This document shows, in pieces, positions 14,529 to 23,331 of a stretch of 49,479 bases of DNA. Source of the DNA: Saprospiraceae bacterium UBA2329 (GTDB lineage Bacteria > Bacteroidota > Bacteroidia > Chitinophagales > Saprospiraceae); the NCBI GenBank assembly GCA_002344975.1, contig DDUV01000074.1, positions 1-49,479 on the forward strand. The letters are read 5' to 3'. The position numbers and the translations under genes were made by a program. Below the pieces are notes generated by a model, which had not been told where the DNA came from, did no database searches, and saw only the letters and a list, made by a program, of their open reading frames with translations. The stretch's first letter is position 1. Every line of letters begins with the position of its first letter.

Positions 14529-15995
14529 ATGCCAACTTTCCAAAGAGAGGCCATCAGCGACCTCCACTTCAAACTCACCGCCACTCTGGCGCCCTCCGAC
14601 TACGAAACCGAGTTTCATACTCAATTGGAAAAATACCGCAAAGAAGCCGCCATCAAGGGCTTCCGGAAAGGTAAAACGCCTGCATCGGTGGTGCGCAAAA
14701 TGTTCGGCAAATCGGTTTTGGCCGACATCCTCAACAAAAAACTGCAAGAGGCGATACCTGCATACGTGCGGGAACAGCATTTAGACATGTTGGGCGGGCC
14801 TATCCCTTCTGATGAGAACGATGCCATCGCGCTCGACGCCAAAGAATTGAAAGAATACAGCTTCATCTTTGAAATCGGCGTGGCGCCTGAATTTGACATA
14901 CAGGGCACAGGGCCGGATGCGGAATATGAGCGCTTGGATGTGATTGCCTCCGAAGAGCGCATCAACGAGCACCTCGAAGGACTTCGCAATGAGGATCTTC
15001 GTGCGGTTGCGGTAACGGAAAATGTCAGTGAAAATGGCGAGGCGCGCCTTCGGTTCACGGAATTAGATGGCGATGCGCCGCGTGAAAACGGCATTGTTAC
15101 CAGCTGTTCAGTACAGGTGAGGGACATCAAAGACGATGCTCTGCGCAATCAGATATTGGCGGCCAAAATCGGAGACACTTTTCAAATAGCCGATATTTTC
15201 GAGGATTTGAATGAGAACAGCGCTCTGGTACGGAACCAACTACTGCAGTCTCATGATGACAATGGCATTCAGATCAATCCCGGCTTTGAGGCTGTGGTAG
15301 AGGAGTTGAACAGCCGCGAACCCGCCCCGTTTGACGAAGAGTTTTTCCAATACGCTTTTGGCGAAGATACCGACGTAACGACTGAGGCAGAGGCCAAAGC
15401 ACGCATCAAAAAGGATATAGAAGAATATCTGGCCGGCTCCTCACAGTCTTTGCTGCGCGCTCAGGTGCGTGACCGCATCATGGAATTGAACCAGTTTCCG
15501 CTGCCGGAAGCCTTTTTGAAAAAATGGCTGCTCTACTCCAATGAGGAAATGACCGAAGAAGATGTCGAAAGCCAGTTTGACAGCATCGCCAAATCATTCC
15601 GCTGGTCCACGATCAGTCAACGCCTCGCCAAGCGCTTTGAAATCAAGGTGTCTGAAGAGGAAGTGCAGCAATACTTCATCAATCAGGTGCGGCAAATGCT
15701 GGGCGGATATGCCGGCTTGGGCGACAGCTTTATGTTAAGCATGGCGCAAAGACTCATGGAGCGCGAAGAGAGTGTGATGGAGGCTTACGAAGATATTTAT
15801 AACACAAAAATGCTGGCGGCCGTAGCCGGGGAGGTGAAGCAAGTGGGTAAGCCTGTTACGGAAGAAGAACTCCAGCAGGCTGTACAGGCATACAACGCCA
15901 AACACAAGCCGCAGCAGCCCGAATCTGACGAAGATGCCGATATTGTGGACGCCGAAGAGGTACAACCCGAGCCTGAAGCCGAAGCCGGGGAATAA
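14529..15995 (+). CDS. tig: Trigger factor, ribosome-associated chaperone
   Basis: A 488-aa cytosolic chaperone that binds ribosomal protein L23 at the exit tunnel. The ribosome-docking signature GFRKGKTP is at residues 44-51 in the N-terminal domain. The middle domain is divergent from the standard FKBP-type prolyl isomerase, as in many Bacteroidota. The helical C-terminal substrate-binding domain extends to about 430, followed by an acidic Glu/Pro-rich tail. The tig-clpP-clpX order is the classical protein quality-control cluster. Confidence 0.93.
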   Translation: MPTFQREAISDLHFKLTATLAPSDYETEFHTQLEKYRKEAAIKGFRKGKTPASVVRKMFGKSVLADILNKKLQEAIPAYVREQHLDMLGGPIPSDENDAIALDAKELKEYSFIFEIGVAPEFDIQGTGPDAEYERLDVIASEERINEHLEGLRNEDLRAVAVTENVSENGEARLRFTELDGDAPRENGIVTSCSVQVRDIKDDALRNQILAAKIGDTFQIADIFEDLNENSALVRNQLLQSHDDNGIQINPGFEAVVEELNSREPAPFDEEFFQYAFGEDTDVTTEAEAKARIKKDIEEYLAGSSQSLLRAQVRDRIMELNQFPLPEAFLKKWLLYSNEEMTEEDVESQFDSIAKSFRWSTISQRLAKRFEIKVSEEEVQQYFINQVRQMLGGYAGLGDSFMLSMAQRLMEREESVMEAYEDIYNTKMLAAVAGEVKQVGKPVTEEELQQAVQAYNAKHKPQQPESDEDADIVDAEEVQPEPEAEAGE

Positions 15996-16074
15996 TCTTT
16001 GACGCCTTTCAACCCGAAGGCAGGGAAGTTGTTTCATATTCGGTTTTCATAAAAGGATTGTACAAAAACCCGAA

Positions 16075-16785
16075 ATGAGTATGTTTCGCAAAGACGAATT
16101 TTTCAAATATGCCGTAAAGCACCTCGGCATGAGCAGCTATAAGGTGGAAGACTACGCGCGCTACAATGTGCAGTCTATGAGCCAGGTGCAAAACATGACG
16201 CCCTACATCATCGAAGAGCGCCAACTCAACGCTACCGTGCTTGACGTGTTCTCCCGACTGATGATGGACCGTATCATTTTTATGGGTACGCCGGTGTACG
16301 ACGACATTGCCAACATCGTGCAGGCACAGTTGCTTTTCCTGCAATCTGCCGACCCCAAGCGCGACATCAACATGTACATCAACAGCCCCGGCGGCTCTGT
16401 TATTGCAGGCCTCGGCATTTACGACACCATGCAATTTGTGTCGCCCGATGTGGGTACCATTTGCACAGGCCTGGCGGCCTCTATGGGAGCTGTGTTGCTG
16501 GCTGCCGGCGCCAAAGGTAAGCGTACTTGTCTCTACCACAGCCGCGTGATGATTCACCAGCCTTCGGGCGGCATGCAGGGCCAGGTATCTGAGATGGAAA
16601 TTTCGTACAAACTCATCAAGCAAATGCAGGAAGATTTGTACAAAATACTCAGCCACCACACGGGCAAAACGTACCAACAAATTGAAGAAGATTCCGACCG
16701 CGACAAATGGCTCACCTCTCAGGAAGCCATGAATTACGGTCTCGTGGACGAAGTGCTGGGCAAAGGCGTAGAAGCTGCCGGCTAA
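16075..16785 (+). CDS. clpP: ATP-dependent Clp protease proteolytic subunit
   Basis: A 236-aa serine protease that forms the tetradecameric chamber of ClpXP. The catalytic triad is S136 (GLAASMGAV), H161 (VMIHQPSGG) and D210 (DRDKWLTS). The oxyanion region INSPGGSV is present. The N-terminal extension of about 40 residues before the core is somewhat longer than in E. coli. It is followed by two hairpins before clpX. Confidence 0.95.
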   Translation: MSMFRKDEFFKYAVKHLGMSSYKVEDYARYNVQSMSQVQNMTPYIIEERQLNATVLDVFSRLMMDRIIFMGTPVYDDIANIVQAQLLFLQSADPKRDINMYINSPGGSVIAGLGIYDTMQFVSPDVGTICTGLAASMGAVLLAAGAKGKRTCLYHSRVMIHQPSGGMQGQVSEMEISYKLIKQMQEDLYKILSHHTGKTYQQIEEDSDRDKWLTSQEAMNYGLVDEVLGKGVEAAG

Positions 16786-16798
16786 GTTCATTTCATCG

Positions 16799-16845
16799 AA
16801 AGCCCGCGTCCGACGTTTATTTTTTTTGTCTCGGATGTGGGCTTT
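16799..16845 (+). other. 15-bp stem-loop between clpP and clpX
   Basis: Arms 16799-16813 and 16831-16845 pair over all 15 positions (two G-U) around a T-rich 17-base loop, starting 14 bases after the clpP stop. It lacks a direct T tract and probably stabilises the clpP 3' end or attenuates transcription. Confidence 0.55.
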
Positions 16846-16856
16846 CCCATTTTTTG

Positions 16857-16878
16857 AGGGCCTCCCTCGGCCCTTTTT
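16857..16878 (+). terminator. Intrinsic terminator between clpP and clpX
   Basis: AGGGCC at 16857-16862, a 6-base loop, GGCCCT at 16869-16874, then a T run to 16878. It ends only 19 bases before the clpX ATG, so it may act as an attenuator. Confidence 0.65.
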
Positions 16879-16896
16879 ATCCAAGTCCACCAAATC

Positions 16897-18156
16897 ATGC
16901 GTAAATCCAGACAAAACTACCACTGTTCGTTTTGCGGCAAAGACAAATCTGAAGCGCTGCTCCTGATTGCAGGCATCGAAGGCCATATTTGTGAAGCCTG
17001 CGTAGAGCAAGCCGGCCAAATAGTGCAGGAAGAATTGTACGGCAACAAACAGGAGGGCGGCAAAAAAGAGAAGTCCAAATCGGGCGCTGGTTTTTCTGTG
17101 GTAAAGCCGCAGGAAATCAAGGCCTACCTCGATCAGTACATCATTGGTCAGGACGATGCCAAAAAAGTGCTTTCAGTGGCCGTTTACAATCACTACAAGC
17201 GCCTGGGTCAACCCCGCAAAGACGACGTGGACATCGAAAAATCCAATATTCTCTTCGTGGGCCAAACCGGCACCGGCAAAACCCTGCTGGCAAAAACCAT
17301 CGCCAAGTTTCTCAATGTGCCCTTTGCTATCGTGGATGCTACGGTGTTTACCGAGGCAGGCTATGTGGGCGAAGACGTGGAGAGCATCCTCAGTCGCCTG
17401 CTTCAGGTATGCAACTACGATGTGGCCGCAGCCGAGCGCGGCATTGTTTATTTGGATGAAATTGACAAAATAGCTCGCAAGAGCGACAACCCCTCCATCA
17501 CCCGCGACGTGTCGGGCGAAGGCGTGCAGCAGGCACTGCTCAAAATGCTGGAAGGTACCGATGTAAACGTACCCCCGCAGGGCGGCCGCAAGCACCCGGA
17601 ACAAAAACTCGTTAAAGTAAATACCGAAAACATTCTCTTTATATGTGGGGGCGCTTTTGAGGGTATAGACAAGATCATTGCCCGCCGCATGAACAATCAG
17701 GTCATCGGGTTCAAAGCCGACGACTATGTTCGGGTGGACAGCGACAATATGCTTCAATACATCAATCATCAGGATGTAAAGCATTATGGTCTGATTCCCG
17801 AATTGGTGGGTCGCCTTCCTGTATTAGCCTACCTCAATCCGCTCGATCAGGAAACCCTGCGGCGCATTTTGCTGGAGCCTAAAAACTCTCTCATCCGCCA
17901 GTACGAGCGCTTGTTTGAAATTGAGGGCATTCAACTGAGCTTCGAACCGGATGCCATTGAGTTCATCGCTGAAAAAGCCCTCGAATTTGCGTTCGGTGCG
18001 CGCGGCTTGCGCTCTATTTGCGAAGCCATTATGACGGATGCCATGTTTGAGTTGCCTTCTCAAAATGAAGTGCGCCACCTCCACATTACCCGCGCTTATG
18101 CCGCAGAAAAACTCTCCCGTTCCAATCTGGGCAAGTTGAGGGCTAAAGCGGCGTAG
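16897..18156 (+). CDS. clpX: Clp protease ATP-binding unfoldase subunit ClpX
   Basis: A 419-aa AAA+ unfoldase that feeds ClpP. The N-terminal zinc-binding domain has C10, C13, C32 and C35. Walker A is GQTGTGKT, the pore loop GYVGED, Walker B IVYLDEIDK, and the sensor region contains TRDVSGEGVQQALLKMLEGT. The C-terminal small AAA domain has FAFGARGLRSICE (sensor 2). Length and order are typical. It is the end of the tig-clpP-clpX cluster. Confidence 0.96.
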   Translation: MRKSRQNYHCSFCGKDKSEALLLIAGIEGHICEACVEQAGQIVQEELYGNKQEGGKKEKSKSGAGFSVVKPQEIKAYLDQYIIGQDDAKKVLSVAVYNHYKRLGQPRKDDVDIEKSNILFVGQTGTGKTLLAKTIAKFLNVPFAIVDATVFTEAGYVGEDVESILSRLLQVCNYDVAAAERGIVYLDEIDKIARKSDNPSITRDVSGEGVQQALLKMLEGTDVNVPPQGGRKHPEQKLVKVNTENILFICGGAFEGIDKIIARRMNNQVIGFKADDYVRVDSDNMLQYINHQDVKHYGLIPELVGRLPVLAYLNPLDQETLRRILLEPKNSLIRQYERLFEIEGIQLSFEPDAIEFIAEKALEFAFGARGLRSICEAIMTDAMFELPSQNEVRHLHITRAYAAEKLSRSNLGKLRAKAA

Positions 18157-18211
18157 GAGCATAGAAGGGGAGGGTGTTTTTAGATTCGTCACCAAATTGA
18201 TCCCTGAGGCT

Positions 18212-19648
18212 ATGAATCGAATCATCGCGTTGTTGCTGTTTTTGTCTGTCGGAATGGTTCAATCCATTGTCGGCCAGCAAATTATCATGTCGGAAGACAT
18301 TCCCCTGCGCAATGATGTCTCCTACGAATTGCTGGGCGAGTTCAAGGGGCGGGTACTGCTTTTCAGGGATCAGATCAGTAAATATGAAGTGCAGGGTTTT
18401 GACCAACGCCTGCGCCCCAGTTGGTCCAAAATACTGACGCTTGATAAGAAAAACCCCAAAGTCATCGGCACCACGCACAGCCGAAACGACTTCACGCTCA
18501 TCTACCATTACCGGGATCAGGGGAACACCATCCTCAAGGCCGCCAAATTCGACCCCGGCGCCAACATGATAGACTCTGCAACGATCAAAAACCTCGGCAG
18601 CGTTTTTTTTACACCCGACTTTGAAATCACCTACTCCGAAGACCGCAGCAAGATACTTGTATATTATATTGAGCGACAAGCCGAATTACATGCTTATGTT
18701 TTTGATGCAGTGGGATTTAAGTTGCTGTGGGAAAAAACCATCGTGCCGAGCGGGTTCTCTTTTTTTGAAGATTTTCTCCAGGTCGTGCTTGACAATGACG
18801 GCAATATGTGCCTCATTTTTGAAAAAGATAAATTTGTGGCCCGCCGAGACGGTCATCACTACCATATCATCGGAGTTATTGGCGCCGAAGACCGCCTTGT
18901 TCAGTTTCAGGCTCCTTTGGAAGGCAAGCTCACCTACGACGTTCTGTTTACTTATGACAACCTCAACGACCGGCTCGTAGCTGCCGGTTTGTACTCAGAT
19001 AAGGCCGGCGACCGCGCTACCGGGTATTTTATATTAAAGATAGACCCACTGCAACGGGAATCGCCTTTTCTAAGGTTTGAATCCTTCAGCGATCTTTTCG
19101 TTTCCAATCTCATTGGCAAGGAAGTAGAGAAAAATAAAGGAGTGACGGAGTTGAGCGTTCGGGAAATTGTGCTGCGACGCGACGGCGGCGTGTTGATGAT
19201 TGTAGAACGTATTAAAGAATATGAGCGTCGGCTGGGCGCCCCCAATAGGGTGAGCTTTGACGGCGTGGGCCGGTTCATCGTGGATTATTATTACGAAGAC
19301 ATCGTTGCGCTTTCCATTCATCCCGATGGCCAGGCACATTGGGAAACCATATTGCCCAAAAAGCAGTATTCGCAAGACGACGGGGGCGTGTACTCTTCCT
19401 ATTTTCTGTTCAAAACCCCTGAAAATCTGAGATTTTTATTCAACGATGAAATTCGGTTTGAAAACACAGTAAGCGAATACCGGCTCAATGGCAACGGGGC
19501 ATTTGAACGTCGCAGTCTCCTCAATACAGAAAAATTGGAAGTACGCCTGCGTTTTCGCGACGCCATTCAGGTGAGCGCCGATGCCTTCGTGGTGCCCAGC
19601 GAACGCCGCAACAGGCTTCGTCTGGTCAAAGTGATCTTTGAGGAGTAG
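18212..19648 (+). CDS. Secreted hypothetical protein, possibly a beta-propeller
   Basis: About 478 aa after choosing the methionine at 18212, which begins a clear signal peptide (MNRIIALLLFLSV) ending near VGQQ; an in-frame ATG lies five codons upstream. I do not recognise the family. The body is a series of beta-rich segments with repeated aromatic/Asp turns (for example NDFTLIYHYRDQGNTIL and GNMCLIFEKDKFVARRDG), consistent with a beta-propeller-like periplasmic or surface protein. No T9SS domain or lipobox is seen. It follows clpX by 55 bases. Confidence 0.55.
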   Translation: MNRIIALLLFLSVGMVQSIVGQQIIMSEDIPLRNDVSYELLGEFKGRVLLFRDQISKYEVQGFDQRLRPSWSKILTLDKKNPKVIGTTHSRNDFTLIYHYRDQGNTILKAAKFDPGANMIDSATIKNLGSVFFTPDFEITYSEDRSKILVYYIERQAELHAYVFDAVGFKLLWEKTIVPSGFSFFEDFLQVVLDNDGNMCLIFEKDKFVARRDGHHYHIIGVIGAEDRLVQFQAPLEGKLTYDVLFTYDNLNDRLVAAGLYSDKAGDRATGYFILKIDPLQRESPFLRFESFSDLFVSNLIGKEVEKNKGVTELSVREIVLRRDGGVLMIVERIKEYERRLGAPNRVSFDGVGRFIVDYYYEDIVALSIHPDGQAHWETILPKKQYSQDDGGVYSSYFLFKTPENLRFLFNDEIRFENTVSEYRLNGNGAFERRSLLNTEKLEVRLRFRDAIQVSADAFVVPSERRNRLRLVKVIFEE

Positions 19649-19680
19649 GCATAAGAAAATTTGCATCATTCAAAAAAATA

Positions 19681-19712
19681 TTTGGCTGTTTAACACAGAA
19701 CAATTACCTTTG
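19681..19712 (+). promoter_or_regulatory. Perfect consensus promoter of rplS
   Basis: TTTG at 19681-19684, exactly 20 bases, then TACCTTTG at 19705-19712. It is one of the best matches to the Bacteroidota promoter in the window. The start of transcription would be about 33 bases before the rplS ATG. Confidence 0.75.
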
Positions 19713-19752
19713 CGCCACTTTGCTAAAAAGGGTACTAAAAATCTGAATATCA

Positions 19753-20112
19753 ATGGACGCGATCAAGTTTGTACACGAACAAATGTCTCCGGAACGGAAC
19801 TTCCCTGAATTTTTTCCGGGCGACAACATAACCATCAATTATAAAATCATCGAAGGCGACAAGGAGCGCGTACAGGCTTTCCGAGGCGACGTCATCCAGA
19901 TAAGCGGCCACAACGGCACGCGCACCTTCACCGTTCGCAAAATGTCAAATGGCGTAGGTGTGGAGCGTATTTTCCCGTTCTCTGCTCCCAACATCGTTGA
20001 TATTCAGGTGCTCAAGCGCGGTAAAGTGCGTCGTGCCCGTCTGTTCTACCTCCGCGATCTCGTAGGCAAGAAAGCCCGTATCAAGGAGAGAAAATTTGTT
20101 GCCAAGAAGTAA
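19753..20112 (+). CDS. rplS: 50S ribosomal protein L19
   Basis: A 119-aa ribosomal protein at the 30S-50S interface. The conserved PGDNITINYKIIEGDKERVQ, VQAFRGDVI, TFTVRKMSNGVGVERIFP and RGKVRRARLFYLRDLVGKKA blocks are all present. It has its own promoter and an intrinsic terminator, so it is monocistronic here; the usual trmD/rimM partners are absent. Confidence 0.97.
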   Translation: MDAIKFVHEQMSPERNFPEFFPGDNITINYKIIEGDKERVQAFRGDVIQISGHNGTRTFTVRKMSNGVGVERIFPFSAPNIVDIQVLKRGKVRRARLFYLRDLVGKKARIKERKFVAKK

Positions 20113-20162
20113 TTTATTCTTGTTCAGGCACTTGCTGCCGATACGCCGTTTTTTCGGCATGG

Positions 20163-20199
20163 GTCATCTCGGATGCACATATTCGGGATGACTTTTTTT
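20163..20199 (+). terminator. Intrinsic terminator of rplS
   Basis: A 12-bp stem (20163-20174 with 20181-20192, two wobbles) around a 6-base loop, followed directly by seven T residues at 20193-20199. Confidence 0.8.
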
Positions 20200-20210
20200 G
20201 TGCAATCCCC

Positions 20211-20218
20211 TACCTTTG
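20211..20218 (+). promoter_or_regulatory. -7 promoter element of the nucleotidyltransferase gene
   Basis: TACCTTTG just after the rplS terminator. The transcript would carry a leader of about 135 bases containing the large hairpin at 20242-20348. Confidence 0.55.
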
Positions 20219-20241
20219 TCCCGGTTTTCAAAATCAACACC

Positions 20242-20348
20242 TTCTTTGACAAATAGTGTGGGAACAGATTTAGCGGAAGGCAGGACGACTGTAAGGAGGC
20301 ATGATTTTCGCTAAATCTGTTCCTTTAAGCACACTATTTGTCAAAGAA
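20242..20348. repeat. Long inverted repeat in the leader of the nucleotidyltransferase gene
   Basis: The outer arms TTCTTTGACAAATAGTGTG (20242-20260) and 20330-20348 are perfectly complementary over 19 bp. The inner arms GGAACAGATTTAGCG (20261-20275) and 20309-20323 are complementary over 15 bp. A 6-base bulge (20324-20329) and a 33-base loop complete the structure. It could be a regulatory leader hairpin or a small mobile palindrome (MITE-like). The rest of 20113-20362 holds the rplS terminator and a -7 element. Confidence 0.85.
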
Positions 20349-20362
20349 TCAATCAACATTGC

Positions 20363-21265
20363 ATGCAACCCACACTTTTGGTATTGGCAGCCGGCATCGG
20401 CAGTCGTTATGGCGGCCTCAAACAAGTGGACGGCGTAGGCCCCTCCGGAGAAGCCATCATGGAATATGCCGTTTATGATGCCATCCAGGCCGGATTCGGC
20501 AAGGTCGTCTTTATCATTCGGCGGGCCATCGAAGCTGATTTTAAAGCCAAATTTGACGGTAAGTTTGAAGACCGCATTCGGGTAGAGTACGTCTTTCAGG
20601 AAACAGACAGCCCCGTAGCCGGCATTTCCGAATGGCCGAGCCGGGAAAAACCCTGGGGTACAGGTCACGCGGTGCTCATGGCCAAAGATGTGATTCAGGA
20701 ACCTTTTGCTGTAGTGAATGCCGACGACTATTACGGCGCCGATGCGTTTTACAAAATGGCTGAATTTCTGACCCGTGATTGCCACGCCTCGCACCTCGCT
20801 ATGGTGGGCTATCGCATCAAAAATACCTTGTCGGAGCATGGAACCGTCTCCAGAGGCGTATGCGAATTGAACGACAAAGGGCAACTCGTGGGCGTGACCG
20901 AACGCCACAAAATTGAGCGCACCGACACCGGCATCGTTTTTGCCGATGAGCATGGAAACCCCAGTCCATTGGACGACAACGCCATTGTTTCCATGAATTT
21001 ATGGGGCCTGCCGGTACAAATTTTTACGGAGATAGAGCGTCAGTTTTTAGACTTCTTCGAAGCCTCGAAAAACAATCCCAAAGCAGAATTTTACATTCCC
21101 ACGGTGGTCAACAGACTTTTGAGCGAAGGCCGTGCAGCGGTATCTGTATTGCCCAACGAAGAGCAATGGTACGGTGTCACTTACCGCGAAGACAAAGATA
21201 TTGCCCAAAAGGCGTTTGCACAATTTGCACAGGAAGGCAAGTACCCCTCGCCGATGTGGGGCTAA
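20363..21265 (+). CDS. Sugar-phosphate nucleotidyltransferase
   Basis: A 300-aa enzyme of the NTP_transferase family that joins a sugar 1-phosphate to NTP. The N-terminus LVLAAGIGSRYGGLKQVDGV carries the G-x-G-(S/T)-R nucleotide signature and the catalytic Lys region. NADDYYG holds the metal-binding Asp. The exact sugar is not evident; it is not a clear RmlA or GalU by motif. It is preceded by a long hairpin and separated from neighbours on both sides, so it is probably monocistronic. Confidence 0.8.
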   Translation: MQPTLLVLAAGIGSRYGGLKQVDGVGPSGEAIMEYAVYDAIQAGFGKVVFIIRRAIEADFKAKFDGKFEDRIRVEYVFQETDSPVAGISEWPSREKPWGTGHAVLMAKDVIQEPFAVVNADDYYGADAFYKMAEFLTRDCHASHLAMVGYRIKNTLSEHGTVSRGVCELNDKGQLVGVTERHKIERTDTGIVFADEHGNPSPLDDNAIVSMNLWGLPVQIFTEIERQFLDFFEASKNNPKAEFYIPTVVNRLLSEGRAAVSVLPNEEQWYGVTYREDKDIAQKAFAQFAQEGKYPSPMWG

Positions 21266-21282
21266 GGAACGGGGTCCTAATC

Positions 21283-21290
21283 TATTTTTG
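21283..21290 (+). promoter_or_regulatory. -7 promoter element upstream of the multihaem cytochrome gene
   Basis: TATTTTTG matches TAnnTTTG, 96 bases before the ATG. No clear TTTG lies 20 bases upstream. Confidence 0.35.
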
Positions 21291-21385
21291 TCTAATGAGA
21301 TACAATGTTTTCCTCTTTCGCTGAGGTGGATTACCGGAGCATTTTGCAATTTTGCCTGTTCAAGTTTTAGCAAAAAATTGCCGTT

Positions 21386-23323
21386 ATGCCCGGACTATCC
21401 AAACATTTCATTTTCGGAGGCTTGCTCCTCGGTCTCATTTACAGCGCTGCACAATGGACCTCTTACGGGCCACCCCGCTTTCATACTCCGCAGGAAATAC
21501 AGGCTTTTCATGCCAACTCTATGCTGGAAGTCGTTGATTCCAACGTCATATTCCCCACCTCGAAGGCCTGTGTGGGTTGTCACGGCAGAGATGAAAATGG
21601 TTACGCCTCGGTAGATTTAGCCGGTAACGACGTCAATGTAGTGGACGATTGGAGCGCTACCATGATGGCCAATAGTGCCAAAGACCCCTTCTGGCGGGCC
21701 AAGGTGAGCCACGAGATTTTGATACATCCTATGCACAGCGCAGCCATTCAAGACAAATGTACTTCCTGCCATGCTCCCAACGGGCGTTACACGGCGCATT
21801 ACCGGGGGCACGGGCCTTACTCCATAGCCGATATGCTGGCCGATTCTATCGGCATGGACGGTGTCAGTTGCAGCACCTGCCACAAAATCAGTCAGCAGGA
21901 TTTTGGGCTGACCTTCTCCGGACAAATCAATTTCGATACAGCCCGTGTGATATATGGCCCTTATTATGAACCCTTTGCAGCGCCGATGGAGGATTTTGTA
22001 GGGTTCAGGCCCTTGCATGGCCAGCATGTGCCCGAAGCGGGCCTCTGTGCGCCCTGCCACACCCTTATTACCCATCCGGTGAATGCGCAGGGCGAGTTTT
22101 TGGACATTGCCTTCGTAGAGCAGGCCACCTACCATGAGTGGCTCAATTCTACTTACGGATTGCAAAATGTGACCTGTCAGGACTGCCATTTTTCGCGCAT
22201 CAAAGACCCCGTCGTCATTTCTTCCAACTACCTGTTTTTGGATGGGCGCGTGCCTTTCGGCATACACGAAATGGCCGGCGCCAACACCATGATGCTGCGC
22301 CTGATGAAACAAAATCGCCAGGCTTTGGGCATTACGGCTTCCGCCGAAAATTACGACGCCACCATTGCAGCCACTTATGCCATGCTGCAGGATAAGACGC
22401 TGAGCATGGAGTTGCAGGCAGAAACCGTGCGCTCCGATTCCGTCACTTTTGCGCTGAAACTCACCAACCGCGCCGGGCACAAATTCCCTTCCGGCTACCC
22501 CAGCAGGCGGGCATTGGTGAGTTTTGTGGCCCTTACCGAACAAGGCGACACCCTTTTTCGCTCAGGTATGTTGCAGCCCGACTATGAGGTAGAGGGCCAT
22601 GATCCGGTGGTGGAGCCTCATTATCAAATGATTACCCGTCCCGATCAGGCGCAGATATACGAAATGGTGATGGGCGATGCTGCGGGTCAACTGACTACTG
22701 TCCTGCTCAGAGGCTACGAGCCGCTGAAAGACAATCGCCTGCCGCCATTGGGCTTCCGCACCACGCACAGCGCTTACGATACCACTCGCATATTCGGCAA
22801 CGCATTGAACGACCCTGACTTTAATAAGGTGAACGGGGTAGAAGGTACCGGCTCCGACATCGTTCGTTACCGCATCAGCGTCAACGGCTACCAGGGCAAT
22901 ATCAGGGCTTATGCTACGGTATATTACCAGTCTTTGCCACCCAAATGGATGGAGGAAATTTTTGCAGATTCCACGCCCGAAATAGAAACATTCCGCACCA
23001 TGTTCAACAATGCCGACCGCTCTCCGGTGGCTGTCTCATCGGCTCAAACAGGCAATGTGTATGTGGACGGTGTGACGGCTGCGCGGGAGTCGGCACTGCA
23101 ACAGGCGATTCGAGTGTTCCCCAACCCGGCCCCCGACGGCAAGTGTCAGGTTCTGGCAGACGGGCTGAACGTACTGGGCATCAGAGTGTTCGACGCCAAA
23201 GGGAGTTGGCTGAAAAGCCTTCCTGCCGGAGCCACAGAGGTGTCCTTGCCGGGTCGCGGCGTGTTTTTGTTGGAAATCAGAACCGACAAAGGGACGCTGA
23301 CCCAAAGGGTGCTTGCCAGATAG
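21386..23323 (+). CDS. Five-haem c-type cytochrome with T9SS sorting domain
   Basis: A 645-aa exported protein. An N-terminal hydrophobic segment (FIFGGLLLGLIYSAA) acts as a signal or anchor. Five CxxCH haem-attachment motifs occur at about 62-66 (CVGCH), 125-129 (CTSCH), 162-166 (CSTCH), 221-225 (CAPCH) and 264-268 (CQDCH). A long region without haems follows (NRAGHKFPSGYPSRRALV). The last 75 or so residues resemble a T9SS type A domain (IRVFPNPAPDGKCQ, GVFLLEIRTDKG). It should receive haem in the periplasm and then be moved to the cell surface, suggesting a surface electron-transfer or redox-enzyme role. Partner redox genes are not adjacent. Confidence 0.82.
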   Translation: MPGLSKHFIFGGLLLGLIYSAAQWTSYGPPRFHTPQEIQAFHANSMLEVVDSNVIFPTSKACVGCHGRDENGYASVDLAGNDVNVVDDWSATMMANSAKDPFWRAKVSHEILIHPMHSAAIQDKCTSCHAPNGRYTAHYRGHGPYSIADMLADSIGMDGVSCSTCHKISQQDFGLTFSGQINFDTARVIYGPYYEPFAAPMEDFVGFRPLHGQHVPEAGLCAPCHTLITHPVNAQGEFLDIAFVEQATYHEWLNSTYGLQNVTCQDCHFSRIKDPVVISSNYLFLDGRVPFGIHEMAGANTMMLRLMKQNRQALGITASAENYDATIAATYAMLQDKTLSMELQAETVRSDSVTFALKLTNRAGHKFPSGYPSRRALVSFVALTEQGDTLFRSGMLQPDYEVEGHDPVVEPHYQMITRPDQAQIYEMVMGDAAGQLTTVLLRGYEPLKDNRLPPLGFRTTHSAYDTTRIFGNALNDPDFNKVNGVEGTGSDIVRYRISVNGYQGNIRAYATVYYQSLPPKWMEEIFADSTPEIETFRTMFNNADRSPVAVSSAQTGNVYVDGVTAARESALQQAIRVFPNPAPDGKCQVLADGLNVLGIRVFDAKGSWLKSLPAGATEVSLPGRGVFLLEIRTDKGTLTQRVLAR

Positions 23324-23331
23324 CGTTCAAT

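Noticed and set aside
16009..17019. Long minus-strand open frame over clpP and the clpX start
   Set aside because: It is fully antisense to conserved genes and composed of low-information His/Val-rich sequence.
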